In this document: positions 26,317 to 36,189 of the stretch, one piece after another
Numbering within the stretch: the stretch's first letter is position 1
Layout: the number at the start of each line of letters is the position of its first letter
Source: Bacteroidales bacterium
GTDB taxonomy: Bacteria; Bacteroidota; Bacteroidia; Bacteroidales; Tenuifilaceae
Assembly: GCA_020636845.1 (NCBI GenBank)
Contig: JACJXD010000008.1
Coordinates: 62,001 to 126,000, forward strand
Length of the DNA stretch: 64,000 nt
Direction: 5' to 3'
Translations under genes and position numbers: made by a program
Notes under the pieces: model-generated
Told to the model about the DNA's origin: nothing
Seen by the model: the letters and a program-made list of their open reading frames with translations, nothing else
The model's database searches: none

Positions 26317-27345
26317 TTACTCTAGATTTTTGTAATCCATTTTTAGGTAAATGCAAAGGTTCCGAATGGAGTCGAAGGTTGGCTTCCTTTGTACTTCGTT
26401 TAAACACCATTGAACTTTTCCTTCGTTATTAAGAATTTCAACACTTAGCGTGTTTTCGTTCTTTACTTTTTTTACCGTTTGATAGCCTAAACGTGCCAAG
26501 GCGTGAGCAGTCCAGTTTATTATGCTTTTATCTTCACCGGAAATAATTACCGATTTTTGCTTTGGAATATTGTAATCGAATTGTCCGGTATTAAGGTCGA
26601 ATTTTACCGAGGTGTCTTTCATCAACCGATTTATGGCATCGGTAAGCACCATATCTTCGGGTGCGCCTACCCGCAAACCGTCGGGAAGCATAAGCCAAAT
26701 GGTGTCAACAAAGCCAAACGCGGTTTGAATATCATGGGTTGAAAGAATTACCGTTTTCCCGTTTTCCGATTGCTCTTTGAGCAGTCTTACCACTTCAAAT
26801 TTATTGGGAAGGTCCAGAAAAGCCGTTGGCTCGTCCATGAGTATTATAGGGGTGTCCTGTGCAATGGCAAAAGCTATCATGGCGCGTTGCCGTTCGCCGT
26901 CGCTAAGCCTGTCGATTTGCCTGTTCTTGTAGCTAACCATTTCTACCGCTTTTAAAGCCCTTTCTATTACAAATTTATCGCTTGTGTTTAGCGCATCAAA
27001 CCAGCTGTGGTAAGGGTAACGGGCCAGCGAAACAAAATCGTAAACCGTGGTGTTGGGCGAATGAACGGGCTCTGCGGGGATAAAGCTTAGTAGGGTAGCT
27101 AGCTTGTTTCGGTCTGTTTTTTCAACTTCTTTACCGTTTATTAGGATGTTTCCGGCAATACTCTTTTGAAGTCGGGCAATTGTTCGGAGCAGCGTACTTT
27201 TTCCTACACCGTTTCGTCCAACTAGGGCAATGAGTTCGTTGTTTAGGGCTGTAACGTTAATTTCCGGATAGTTAAAATCGGACGTTGATTTCCCGTTGTA
27301 ACCTACCTGCAGGTGCTTTACTTCTATGGTTAAGTTGCTGTTCAT
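26317..27345 (-). CDS. ABC transporter ATPase, iron-chelate/cobalamin type
   Basis: A 342-residue ATPase of the FecE/BtuD family. Walker A is GRNGVGKST (43-51), the signature is LSDGE (147-151), Walker B is ILMDEP (168-173) and the H-loop is STHD. Unlike the usual 255 residues, it has about 100 extra C-terminal residues (from about 245) with no recognised domain, ending IYLKMDYKNLE. The ATG at 27345 shares its first base with the permease stop (TAATG), so translation is coupled; the longer upstream frame is inside the permease gene. Together with the next two genes it forms a metal-chelate importer. Confidence 0.87.
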   Translation of the reverse strand: MNSNLTIEVKHLQVGYNGKSTSDFNYPEINVTALNNELIALVGRNGVGKSTLLRTIARLQKSIAGNILINGKEVEKTDRNKLATLLSFIPAEPVHSPNTTVYDFVSLARYPYHSWFDALNTSDKFVIERALKAVEMVSYKNRQIDRLSDGERQRAMIAFAIAQDTPIILMDEPTAFLDLPNKFEVVRLLKEQSENGKTVILSTHDIQTAFGFVDTIWLMLPDGLRVGAPEDMVLTDAINRLMKDTSVKFDLNTGQFDYNIPKQKSVIISGEDKSIINWTAHALARLGYQTVKKVKNENTLSVEILNNEGKVQWCLNEVQRKPTFDSIRNLCIYLKMDYKNLE

Positions 27346-28373
27346 TAATGCTGTGCAAATCGTTTTTTCGATAGGATTACGTAAACTACAACCGGGATGC
27401 CCATTAGTGCAGCCACCGAGTTGATGGGTAAAACCAGGTTCGAACCCGGGAGTTGAGCTATTACATCGCATAGCATCATTATTGATGCTCCCGTTACTAA
27501 TGTGGAAGGAATTAGTATGGCATGGTTCGATGTATGTAAAATTAGCCTGACGATGTGCGGAACGGCAATGCCTATAAAGGCAATTGGCCCTGCAAATGCG
27601 GTTGTAGTTCCGGCAAGCAAGCTGGTGGACACAAATACAATCAGCCTTATTTTTTCGACGTTGTATCCTAACGAACGTGCGTAATTTTCGCCTAAACTCA
27701 ATACGTTTAGCGGTCGGGATAGTGCAATTGCCAGTATTTGTCCTATAATTACCAATCCGCTAAAAAGCCATAGTTGCGAGCCGTTTACGGAACTAAGACT
27801 TCCCATTGTCCAAATTACATAGGTTTTTAACGAACCTTCGCTGCTGAAATACTGTAATATGCTGGTTATGGCCGATGTTGCCATGCCAAATATTATTCCC
27901 AAAATCAGTATGGTCATAATATCCCGGATGCGAATTGACACGGCAACAATCAGTAGTAAAATTAGCATGGAACCTATTAATGCGGCAAGGACAACGCCTA
28001 TCTGTCCAAACCAAAACCCTAAGCCAATCGCCGATGAACCTAGCACTGCAATTGCCACGCCCAAACTTGCACCCGAACTAATTCCCAGCACGTATGGGCC
28101 GGCCAACGGGTTCCTAAAAATGGTTTGCATTTGCAGGCCACTTACGGCTAATGCGGAACCTGCAAGAATTGCCGTTATTACTTTAGGCAAACGAAAGTGA
28201 ATAAGTATTTGACGGCTTACATTGCTAACAGCTTCATCTCCTACAATAATTCCCCAAAAATCCTTAAAAGGAATATTTACGGAACCAAGCATTATATCTA
28301 AAACGAATAGGAGTAAAATTAAAACTCCCATTATTCCAAAAAAGGCAAGTACCGGTGTGCGTTTTCTTTTCAT
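27345..28373 (-). CDS. ABC transporter permease, FecCD/BtuC family
   Basis: A 342-residue inner-membrane permease with about ten helices. Family motifs are RLPKVITAILAGSALAVSG, MQTIFRNPLAGPYVLGISSGASLG, and AGPIAFIGIAVPHIVRL, the segment that contacts the ATPase. Substrates of the family are ferric siderophores, haem or cobalamin. The start is the ATG at 28373, 13 bases after the binding-protein stop; an earlier in-frame codon would overlap that gene. It functions as a homodimer with the ATPase downstream. Confidence 0.9.
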   Translation of the reverse strand: MKRKRTPVLAFFGIMGVLILLLFVLDIMLGSVNIPFKDFWGIIVGDEAVSNVSRQILIHFRLPKVITAILAGSALAVSGLQMQTIFRNPLAGPYVLGISSGASLGVAIAVLGSSAIGLGFWFGQIGVVLAALIGSMLILLLIVAVSIRIRDIMTILILGIIFGMATSAITSILQYFSSEGSLKTYVIWTMGSLSSVNGSQLWLFSGLVIIGQILAIALSRPLNVLSLGENYARSLGYNVEKIRLIVFVSTSLLAGTTTAFAGPIAFIGIAVPHIVRLILHTSNHAILIPSTLVTGASIMMLCDVIAQLPGSNLVLPINSVAALMGIPVVVYVILSKKRFAQH

Positions 28374-28386
28374 TTTTAACCTGATA

Positions 28387-29577
28387 CTATTTAAGTTTGG
28401 AGTAGTAGTACAAACACGAGTCCTGAACATCTACATTATGAAAAATGGTAACCAGGTCGTGTAGAATAAGGTGCGGGTTTAGGGTTCCCGATTCCCAAAA
28501 ATCGTTTCCCCCGTTCTTATTCATTCGTTTGTAGTTATTGTAAATTTTGTCCTTTGCAAATGGGGCTAATGTTGCAAAACGCGGATCGAATTTTAAAATA
28601 TCGGCTTTGGAATGGGCAGTACCCGTGTTAATCCAGACATCGGCGTTTAACCCGGATTTATAAGCAATTTCGGTACTAATAGGATAGGATTGGGAACCTT
28701 TAAGGTTGCTAAATAGATACCTTCCCCCGGCGTCTTTTATCATCTTAACAAAGTAGTTATCGTTTCCCGGAAAATACCATACATCCCTGAAAGGGGTATT
28801 CAAGAAAACGGTAGGTCCCGATTGGTATTTTGATGCGATAGTTTTTTCGCTGTTATACTTTTGCTCTATAATATTAAATATAGAATCGGCTTTTTGCGGG
28901 ACTCCAAACAGGTAGCCGAAAACCTTTATCCATTCGGTTTTCCCGAGAGGATCGTTTTCCAGGTAATCGCCAATTAGCATTACATGCAATCCCAGTTCTT
29001 TTAGCTTGTTTAGGTACGATAACGATTCTTCGCTTACCCCGTAACAAAGTATAACGTCGGGTTTTAAGCTGGTTATTAATTCGTAGTTTAATCCTTGGTC
29101 GTAACCAACATCAACCAACGCTCCGCTGTCAATTTCCTTGTTAATATTAGGGTTATAAACGTACTTTGTTCCGGAGAGTCCTACTAGCGTATTACTTTGT
29201 CCAAGCGCATCGATAAAAGCAACGTGACTGGACGACATGCAAATAACCCTTTTAACCGGATAAGGAATAGGATTATCTACTTTATTAAAGTCGGGATTTT
29301 TTTTGTTTACCAGCGAATACTTGTAAACCACTTCGTGCGCTCCCTGCCAAGGGTTAAAAATGTTTATTGTAATTTTTTTGTTACTAGTGTCAATGTTAAA
29401 GCCTTTTGCATATTTAGGTTCAATATTATTGTCGGTTTGTGTTGATTTTTCCGTTTGCGAATTTTTGCAGGAGGCAAAAATCAAAACAAGTGCAAATAAA
29501 AAATATGGGATAATTTGATTTATGGAAAAGAGATGTAGAGAGTTTTTGCCGGAATAACTTCTCAATAGTTTGCTCAT
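28387..29577 (-). CDS. Periplasmic metal-chelate binding lipoprotein (FecB/BtuF-like)
   Basis: A 396-residue substrate-binding lipoprotein, first gene of the importer operon. A long N-region precedes the hydrophobic segment YFLFALVLIFASC, whose LIFASC is a lipobox with the lipidated Cys at about residue 37. The mature part is a helical-backbone type III binding protein: PVKRVICMSSSHVAFIDALG, LVGLSGTKYVYN, ITSLKPDVILCYGV and the hinge region GYLFGVPQKADSIFNIIEQ. No TonB-dependent receptor adjoins, so the outer-membrane step is encoded elsewhere. No cobalamin riboswitch was seen in the 191 bases upstream, which weakens a B12 assignment. Ligand left open. Confidence 0.85.
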   Translation of the reverse strand: MSKLLRSYSGKNSLHLFSINQIIPYFLFALVLIFASCKNSQTEKSTQTDNNIEPKYAKGFNIDTSNKKITINIFNPWQGAHEVVYKYSLVNKKNPDFNKVDNPIPYPVKRVICMSSSHVAFIDALGQSNTLVGLSGTKYVYNPNINKEIDSGALVDVGYDQGLNYELITSLKPDVILCYGVSEESLSYLNKLKELGLHVMLIGDYLENDPLGKTEWIKVFGYLFGVPQKADSIFNIIEQKYNSEKTIASKYQSGPTVFLNTPFRDVWYFPGNDNYFVKMIKDAGGRYLFSNLKGSQSYPISTEIAYKSGLNADVWINTGTAHSKADILKFDPRFATLAPFAKDKIYNNYKRMNKNGGNDFWESGTLNPHLILHDLVTIFHNVDVQDSCLYYYSKLK

Positions 29578-29768
29578 GGTTGAATAATTTCACTTTTATC
29601 AGGCTAAAAATAGCATGAATATTGGGCGTTGCAAAATTTTTTACGAAAAATGTAAGTTTCGTTATTTGTACGAAAACCCTACAAAGTTAAACAAGATTAA
29701 CATTTTAGTTATGCCATTTCTAACTTAATAATTGCTATATTTCAATGTTATTAAACTCCATTTGAATA

Positions 29769-31730
29769 ATGTTTAACCAGCCCATTTACGGAAATATATT
29801 CAGGCATAGTCCGCATTGCGTATGCGTAATTAATAAAAATGGTGATATTGTTGATTTTTCCAGCAGTTTCGAAGAAAATTTCATGGGAAACAATGCCGAG
29901 GAGTTAAATCTTTTCAATCTTTTTCCGTCGATAAATTTGAGGAAATTAAAGCGTGGAAAGAAGTTTTTTGCAGATTATAACGACAGAAAAAATTCGATAC
30001 AGGTTTACGAGGTGCAAACATCTATTCTCAAGGAGAATAACGAGAACTTTTATGCTGTTTGGTTTGCCGATGTTACAGAACTTGTACGGCATAAGGCTGT
30101 AAACGAAGTTTTGCTTAATATTTCGAAAATTGATATAGAGTCTAACGATTTCGACCATTTATGCCAGTCCATTCAAAACGAGTTAAATAAACTGATTGAT
30201 GCCAGCAATTTGTACATCACGCTTTACGATGAAACAAAGTGTAGAATGAAGTTGGCGTATATATCCGATACCAATTCAATAAAGGACGATTACCCGCTTG
30301 GAAACTCTTATACTCTCTGGGTTGCTCAAAAGGGGAAAGGAATATTGCTTAATCGGCGGCAAATATCGCAGTTACGGTATCATCATAAGTTAGAATCGTT
30401 TGGCCCGGTTGCCGTGAGTTGGATGGGAGTGCCTTTGTGGGTTAACAGGGAGATTATAGGCGTTATTGCCGTTCAAAGTTTTAAAAAGGGATATTTATAT
30501 ACGCAAACCGATTTGGATATTTTGGAGTTTATTTCTACGCAAATAGCATCGAGTTTGCATCGAAAGGAGAGAGAATGGGAGTTGGTGGATGCAAAGCGGC
30601 GTGCCGAAGATGCTGACAGGTTGAAATCGGCATTCTTGGCAAATATGAGCCACGAAATACGGACTCCGATGAATGCAATTCTTGGCTTTTCGGAGTTGCT
30701 TACCCGTAATAATGTTCCGCAGGAAAAGCGCGAGTTGTATGCCGGACATGTTAAAAGTAACGGTAAGTTACTGTTAACTTTAATCGGCGATATTATTGAT
30801 TTGGCTAAAATAGAGGCGGAACAAATCACCATAAATAAAACGCCTGTAAATGTTGAGGAAATATTGGAAGAGTTGCACGAGGTAAGTTTTACCGAGCGGG
30901 CACGTTTAGGTAAAGAGCATTTGGCTGTAAACAGGCAAGTGTCCAAGAATGGCGAACCTCTGTGGCTTCTTTGCGATGGCGTGAGGTTAAAGCAGGTGTT
31001 AATAAACCTGCTTAGCAATGCCATAAAATTTACGCAGGAAGGAAATATTGAGTTTGGTTATAGTTTTCCTAACAAAGCTACTGTTCAGTTTTATGTAAAG
31101 GATACCGGCATTGGTATTGCTCCTGAAAACCAGGCAATAATATTTGAACGATTCCGTCAGGCCGATAATTCCACTACACGGCTATTTGGCGGAACGGGTT
31201 TGGGGTTGGCAATATCCAAAAGGTTGGTTGAATTGATGGGGGGGCGTATTCATGTAGAATCGGAACTGGGAAAAGGTTCTGCGTTCTTTTTTTCGCTACC
31301 GAACATAACTCCAAGTAATCCTACACACGCAGGTCGTGTTGATGTTTCTGCCGGTACGGGTAAAAATTATAAGGGCTTAAACTTATTAGTTGTAGAGGAT
31401 AATAATGCTAACTATGTATATTTAAGTGATGTATTGAGTCAACTTGGCTTTACCATTTATCGTGCAAAAACGGGCAAGGAAGCGTTGCACATGATAGCGG
31501 AGTCCATAAAATTTTCGTTAGTATTGCTGGATATAAACCTTCCGGAAATAGATGGTTTTGAAGTTCTTAAATCGATGAAAGTAAGTAATTCAGGTGTGCC
31601 AGTTATAGTTCAAAGTGCGTATGCGTTTCCGGAGGAACGCAAAAAGGCCATGGAAATGGGATGCCAATACTACTTAACAAAACCGGTTACCAGTAATAAG
31701 TTGATGGAGGCTATTGGTCAGATTTTGTAG
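29769..31730 (+). CDS. Hybrid sensor histidine kinase (PAS-GAF-HisKA-HATPase-REC)
   Basis: A 653-residue soluble hybrid kinase. The N-terminal PAS-like part (1-115: HSPHCVCVINKNGDIVDFSS) is followed by a GAF domain (about 120-265: WVAQKGKGILLNRRQ, VSWMGVPLWVNREIIGVIAV). The H-box is FLANMSHEIRTPMNA, the N-box LLSNAIKFT, G1 DTGIGIAPENQ and G2 GGTGLGLAISKRL. A C-terminal receiver (about 535-653) has LLVVEDN, phospho-Asp in LLDINLPEIDGF and the KP motif. No membrane segment, so it senses a cytosolic signal. Its output must go to another phosphotransfer partner or work by protein contact, since no DNA-binding domain is present. The next gene, 80 bases on, is a TPR/PP2C protein. Confidence 0.9.
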   Translation: MFNQPIYGNIFRHSPHCVCVINKNGDIVDFSSSFEENFMGNNAEELNLFNLFPSINLRKLKRGKKFFADYNDRKNSIQVYEVQTSILKENNENFYAVWFADVTELVRHKAVNEVLLNISKIDIESNDFDHLCQSIQNELNKLIDASNLYITLYDETKCRMKLAYISDTNSIKDDYPLGNSYTLWVAQKGKGILLNRRQISQLRYHHKLESFGPVAVSWMGVPLWVNREIIGVIAVQSFKKGYLYTQTDLDILEFISTQIASSLHRKEREWELVDAKRRAEDADRLKSAFLANMSHEIRTPMNAILGFSELLTRNNVPQEKRELYAGHVKSNGKLLLTLIGDIIDLAKIEAEQITINKTPVNVEEILEELHEVSFTERARLGKEHLAVNRQVSKNGEPLWLLCDGVRLKQVLINLLSNAIKFTQEGNIEFGYSFPNKATVQFYVKDTGIGIAPENQAIIFERFRQADNSTTRLFGGTGLGLAISKRLVELMGGRIHVESELGKGSAFFFSLPNITPSNPTHAGRVDVSAGTGKNYKGLNLLVVEDNNANYVYLSDVLSQLGFTIYRAKTGKEALHMIAESIKFSLVLLDINLPEIDGFEVLKSMKVSNSGVPVIVQSAYAFPEERKKAMEMGCQYYLTKPVTSNKLMEAIGQIL

Positions 31731-31810
31731 TGTTTTTTTATTTGCTGATGTTTTGACGGTTGAGGTGTAATTTGTAAAATTGTGTTACTTTTATTAAAAA
31801 CTTTTAAACA

Positions 31811-34039
31811 TTGATATGGCGTTTTTTAAATAGAAAAATTCTGCTTACGGGTTTCATGGCAACGCTTATGTTACTTTGCGGTAACATTGGTTTTGCAGGT
31901 AAATATGGCATGAACAATTCCGATACTTTAAACGGGAATGTTATTGATTCTATTAACATCATTAATAAGAAATTAAGCGGTTTTTCGGACAAATCGAATA
32001 CTTTGGAGCAGGTAAACCTGCTTTGTAATAAATCCAACATATATTTTCGTAAGCAAAAGTTCGAGGAAGCCTTACTTACTGCCAATCAGGCGTTGATTAT
32101 TTCCAAGGAAATAGGGCAGGAGCGTTTCATCGAAAAGGTTACCAATTTAATTTGTCGCATATACTTAGCGCAGGAACTTTACTACGATGCGCTCGATTAT
32201 CTTTATTCGGGATATAGCCTTGCCCAGCAAATAAAGGATAGCACCAAGTTGTCGTGGTACATGGTTACGCTGAGCAATGCCGAAATGCAGCTGGGCCGTT
32301 TTACCGAATCCATGGAAATAAACCTTAGAGCAATTGAGTATTTTGCGCAGGTAAAAGATTCGGCAAACTTGGCCATTGTGCTTAGAGACCAAGGAGTAAT
32401 TCATTCCGAATTGGGAAACTTTAGTATTGCCGATGGATATTTAAGTCATGCCAAAGAGTTGTTTTCAAATTTTACCGATTCATTATATCTGGGATTGATT
32501 TATCAGGATATGGCAGCGTTGGCGCTGAAGCAGTCCGACTTATTTACATCTGAAAAGTATGTGGACAAATCCATAAAAATTTTGTCGGGAGTAAACTTTA
32601 AAATGCTTCTGCGTAGTCGTAGGATTAAGGCGGAGATATTGTTGCATAAGCGGGACGTGAAAACTGCAATAAAGCTGTTGACAGATGTTTTGGAAAAACA
32701 GCGAAGGGTTAACGACCCCATTGGGCAAACTTCAACTTTATTTACGCTGGGGAATGCCTACTTTATTGAAGGTGATTTGACAGAGTCAAAAAAGTTTTAC
32801 AATAAGTGCTTGCGGTTGGCATCGGAAAACAGCTTGGTGTTTTACACGAGGGGGGCGTATCGGAGTTTAGCCCGGATATACGGCATGGAACGAAGTACTG
32901 CCGAAGCATATAAAAGCCTTCTTAATTACGTAAACATTACCGACAGTTTATACAACATTCAGAAGATTATCGATGCAAATCGCATGGAAAATCAGCTGTT
33001 GCTTCGTCAGAAGGAGAACGAGATTCATTCGCAACGGGAATTACTTTTGGTAAAAAATGCCAAGCTCAAGCAGGAAAGCATAAAGCGAAATCTTTTGCTG
33101 GTAATTTCGGTATTGCTGTTTGGTGTGATAGTATTTGCGTATAGGGAATATAGGGTGAAACGAAATGCCAATAAGTTGTTGCTTAGCCAGAAGGGTGAAA
33201 CGGAGCAGCAAAAGAATTTGCTGGAACAGCGTACCCGCGATTTAACCGATAGTTTGAACTATGCAAAGCGTATTCAAAAGGCAGTGCTTAGCGTTTCGCA
33301 ACAGCCACAGGATTTCTTTCATGACTCTTTCCTGATTTTCATTCCGAAGGAATTGGTAAGTGGCGATTTTTACTGGTTTAAGCAGGTTGATGAAAATCGT
33401 TTAATGTTTGCAGTTGCCGATTGTACGGGGCATGGCGTTCCCGGGGCGTTTATGAGCATTATTGGAATGTTTGGTTTGAACCAAATAGTTTCCGAGGATG
33501 GAAAAACAAATCCCGGCGATATAATTAATAGTTTGAATACTCTTTTTAACGCGTCGTTTGAGCAGCGCGAAGGTGCCGAAATATTCGATGGAATGGATAT
33601 AGGGCTCTGCAATTATAACCGTTCTACCCGCGAGTTGCTATTTGGCGGAGCAAATATTTACCTGCACATTTTAAGAAGGTCGAACTTACCTCCGGCTTCT
33701 TCGGCAACGCTGCACGCATCGCAGGAATTTTCGTTATATCAGGTTAAGTGCGACCGGCAATCCGTTGGTTACGAAGCCGAGAAAGCCGATTTTACAACTC
33801 ACAGCGTACAGTTAATGGAAGGCGATATAATTTACCTTTTCACCGACGGTTTTACCGACCAGTTTGGCGGCGCCAAAAATAAAAAGTACAAGTTAAGCGA
33901 TTTTCGACAGTTGCTTTGTGACAACGCCCATCTTCCCATAAATAAGCAACGCGACATTCTTTTTGATGTTTATACTAACTGGAAAGGCGGTAATATTCAG
34001 GTTGATGATGTTACCGTGCTTGGTGTAAGGATTCCGTAA
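31811..34039 (+). CDS. TPR protein with SpoIIE/PP2C-type phosphatase domain
   Basis: A 742-residue envelope-anchored signalling protein. After a signal-like segment (LTGFMATLMLLCGNIGFA) come about seven TPR units (60-400), then a transmembrane helix (LLLVISVLLFGVIVFAY, about 425), a coiled coil (EQQKNLLEQRTRDLTDSLNYAKRIQKAVL) and a SpoIIE-like Ser/Thr phosphatase domain: VADCTGHGVPGAFMSIIG, DGMDIGL, FTDGFTDQFGG and DDVTVLGVRI contain the metal-binding aspartates. The start is uncertain: TTG 31811 gives a basic N-region for the signal peptide, while the first in-frame ATG at 31856 would remove it. Possibly cotranscribed with the hybrid kinase upstream. Confidence 0.85.
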   Translation: MIWRFLNRKILLTGFMATLMLLCGNIGFAGKYGMNNSDTLNGNVIDSINIINKKLSGFSDKSNTLEQVNLLCNKSNIYFRKQKFEEALLTANQALIISKEIGQERFIEKVTNLICRIYLAQELYYDALDYLYSGYSLAQQIKDSTKLSWYMVTLSNAEMQLGRFTESMEINLRAIEYFAQVKDSANLAIVLRDQGVIHSELGNFSIADGYLSHAKELFSNFTDSLYLGLIYQDMAALALKQSDLFTSEKYVDKSIKILSGVNFKMLLRSRRIKAEILLHKRDVKTAIKLLTDVLEKQRRVNDPIGQTSTLFTLGNAYFIEGDLTESKKFYNKCLRLASENSLVFYTRGAYRSLARIYGMERSTAEAYKSLLNYVNITDSLYNIQKIIDANRMENQLLLRQKENEIHSQRELLLVKNAKLKQESIKRNLLLVISVLLFGVIVFAYREYRVKRNANKLLLSQKGETEQQKNLLEQRTRDLTDSLNYAKRIQKAVLSVSQQPQDFFHDSFLIFIPKELVSGDFYWFKQVDENRLMFAVADCTGHGVPGAFMSIIGMFGLNQIVSEDGKTNPGDIINSLNTLFNASFEQREGAEIFDGMDIGLCNYNRSTRELLFGGANIYLHILRRSNLPPASSATLHASQEFSLYQVKCDRQSVGYEAEKADFTTHSVQLMEGDIIYLFTDGFTDQFGGAKNKKYKLSDFRQLLCDNAHLPINKQRDILFDVYTNWKGGNIQVDDVTVLGVRIP

Positions 34040-34429
34040 ATGCTGTTTGGTGTAATTGTTATAATGAGTTGGTGTAATATTTTGAACATTGCTTAGATTC
34101 CATTAGCGAGGACATTATTTCGTATTTTAGACTTCAACACAATATTTTAGATTTTTTATAAGTCAGAAACAAATAACAATAAAATGGACTAATGGCGATA
34201 GAGTTGCTAATAAATATTGTCAAGATTAATGCATAAAAGTTATTCTAGTTGAAATTTTATGTTCGAAAGTTTTACTATCTAAACTTGACTTTTCGTAGTA
34301 ACAAGAGTTTGATATAAAAATAAGTGATTAGTTTTCAATATTAAAAAAGAAAAAATCATTGTACTGAACGAAGTTGAAGCATTTGTATTTTAATAAGGTA
34401 TATTCTTTTAGATGTAAATAGATAAAGAC
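34040..34429. other. Intergenic stretch, only a degenerate short repeat
   Basis: AT-rich spacer between convergent genes. It holds CTGAACGAAGTTGAAGCATTT at 34364-34384, a worn copy of the repeat at 21213. Nothing else was recognised. Confidence 0.5.
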
Positions 34430-34458
34430 AAACAACCACCCTTACGAGGTGGTTGTTT
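34430..34458 (-). terminator. Terminator of the three-gene envelope operon
   Basis: Perfect 11-bp stem AAACAACCACC/GGTGGTTGTTT (34430-34440, 34448-34458), 19 bases beyond the FISUMP gene stop. Confidence 0.78.
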
Positions 34459-34477
34459 ACTAATAATGGTTTATTGG

Positions 34478-35125
34478 TTAGTTTTGAATGCAACGAACGG
34501 AGCGTCCATAGTAGATAGAAGAGTGACGATAGACAGCAATATCCCCATCATCGTAGAAAACCCACTCTATACCTATGCTACTATCCGAAGGATTTACGTT
34601 GCTTGACCAGAAGTAAGCATGTTGCTTTAAACTCTCAAAACAACACTTCGAGCCGCTTTCGCCTCCAGGAAGCATGTTAAACCCTAGTTCGTTGGTGCCG
34701 TTTAAGCCTTTTGGCCAACCTTCTTTGGCGCGTATTCTAAACGAAATACCCGGTTTGTTTTTTCTATTTCCATAACCATTGCCACTACCTGTCTGTTCAA
34801 CTTCGCTAATGCCAATAGCGCGCTCAAAGGTTTCCCATTCGCTCATACTAGGTACGTGCCATCCATCGGGACATGCTTTTTGTGCCGTATTGAAATTGTA
34901 TAGGTACCCATACTTTTTTGCATTCTTTTTACTGTTGTCGTAAGCCCAGCAACCGTCTTTGGCTTTGTAAGCCAAATTTTGGGCAAACCATACCTGATCG
35001 CCAATTTTTACAGTTTGATACTCCTTGCCATCGCGAGGATCGACAAAAATATCCAACTTTGGTTCCTGAGCAAAACTTGTGCTTGCCATAAGAAGAAGCA
35101 TAGCGATAAACAAATTCTTTTTCAT
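34478..35125 (-). CDS. Secreted FISUMP-domain protein
   Basis: A 215-residue exported protein. After the signal peptide (MKKNLFIAMLLLMASTSFA) nearly the whole chain is one Fibrobacter succinogenes major paralogous domain: FVDPRDGKEYQTVKIGDQVW, FAQNLAY, GYLYNFNTAQKACPDGWHVP, and the C-terminal FWSSN...YYGRSVRCIQN. The domain is common in Bacteroidota surface proteins; its function is not known. Paired cysteines (ACPDGW, KCCFES, RCIQN) could form disulfides outside the cell. It is the third gene of an operon with an outer-membrane-like protein and a large unknown secreted protein (19-base spacing). Confidence 0.87.
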   Translation of the reverse strand: MKKNLFIAMLLLMASTSFAQEPKLDIFVDPRDGKEYQTVKIGDQVWFAQNLAYKAKDGCWAYDNSKKNAKKYGYLYNFNTAQKACPDGWHVPSMSEWETFERAIGISEVEQTGSGNGYGNRKNKPGISFRIRAKEGWPKGLNGTNELGFNMLPGGESGSKCCFESLKQHAYFWSSNVNPSDSSIGIEWVFYDDGDIAVYRHSSIYYGRSVRCIQN

Positions 35126-35144
35126 TTTTATGTATTTAGTTGTT

Positions 35145-36164
35145 TTAGTTTATGATGAGACTTAAAAACCACGTGTTTTTATCGGGTTGGTTACCAAACG
35201 AACTTTGCATTACGTACTTATTCTGATAGGAGAATACAATTTTGTAACGGTCCACCTTGTAGTCGACTCCAATGCGCCAGCCAAATCCTTCGGTTGCATG
35301 GTAGTTAAAACCTAGCACGTACCAATATGCCGATTCTATTTGAATGTAGGCGTTGTCGTTATCCTTTATTTGGTTGTTAAAGGTTTGCCCTTTACTTTCG
35401 TCAACGCTAAATGCTTTTCCTACCCGTATTTTGGTATAGTAGCCATCGCTATTCCCACCCATAGGATCTTTAAAAATGTAGCGGAAGTCATACCCTCCAT
35501 CGTAGTCGTAGCCGTAGGGGGCTTTTACTCGGTCGGCGTATATATCCTGTTTAATGCTTAGGTGTCGGAATCCAAATTTTAATCCTGCCATTGCAATAGA
35601 TTTAAAATCGGGCGAAGGGAGAACATTTCCCGAGAGTAGAAATTTTTTGAATGGATAGTCGAGGTAAAGAAACGGGCTTATGGAATACTTTCCTTCACTT
35701 TTCCAGTACGACGAGTCGGCTGTTTCTATCCATTTTGGGTTGTAGCCGTACCGGAACATTCCTCCGGCGTAAATTTTAATAAACTTTGTGTATAGGCTAA
35801 TTCCACCGGAAACAAGGTGTCCCATCATATCGGAGCCGGGAAAATTTTCAACGGGTCGTTTATAAAGCATATATCCGTAATTCCAGTTAAACCGTTTTAG
35901 CCATTTTTGCTCGGCAATAACGGCTAATCCGGGATATTTTTTTTGCATAAGGTAGCCCTCGACACCCGTTTTATTACGCTGTCCGTATATTTCGGCTAAA
36001 TCGGTAGTTCCTTCATCGGCAGGAGGTGCATCCACAATTACCTTGCGGAAAAAGCGGTCGAAGTAAACATCGTTTATGTAAAGTTCGTTTTGCGCTTTGG
36101 TTAGGTTGAAAATGCTAATTAGCAGTATTGCGCTTAAAAGTATTTTTTTCATGGTGTGTTTCAT
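35145..36164 (-). CDS. Probable outer-membrane beta-barrel protein, unknown role
   Basis: A 339-residue protein with a signal peptide (MKKILLSAILLISIFNLTKA). The mature chain is rich in aromatic alternating beta strands (WLKRFNWNYGYMLYKR, GGISLYTKFIKIYAGGMFRYGY, YKIVFSYQNKYVM) and ends in WFLSLIIN, with a near-terminal Phe as in outer-membrane barrels. No family recognised. Two in-frame starts exist, 36164 and 36152; the second begins directly at the signal peptide. It lies between an unknown secreted protein and the FISUMP gene, with spacings of 25 and 19 bases, so all three are probably made together and may work at the cell surface. Confidence 0.65.
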   Translation of the reverse strand: MKHTMKKILLSAILLISIFNLTKAQNELYINDVYFDRFFRKVIVDAPPADEGTTDLAEIYGQRNKTGVEGYLMQKKYPGLAVIAEQKWLKRFNWNYGYMLYKRPVENFPGSDMMGHLVSGGISLYTKFIKIYAGGMFRYGYNPKWIETADSSYWKSEGKYSISPFLYLDYPFKKFLLSGNVLPSPDFKSIAMAGLKFGFRHLSIKQDIYADRVKAPYGYDYDGGYDFRYIFKDPMGGNSDGYYTKIRVGKAFSVDESKGQTFNNQIKDNDNAYIQIESAYWYVLGFNYHATEGFGWRIGVDYKVDRYKIVFSYQNKYVMQSSFGNQPDKNTWFLSLIIN

Positions 36165-36189
36165 TCTAATTTAACAGTTGAAAATGTGC

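Noticed and set aside
27346..27471. Extended ATPase N-terminus
   Set aside because: It lies wholly inside the permease gene; the TAATG coupling at 27345 marks the real start.
29578..29768. Cobalamin riboswitch before the metal-chelate importer
   Set aside because: No B12-box like GCCACTG and no extended structure seen in the 191-base leader.
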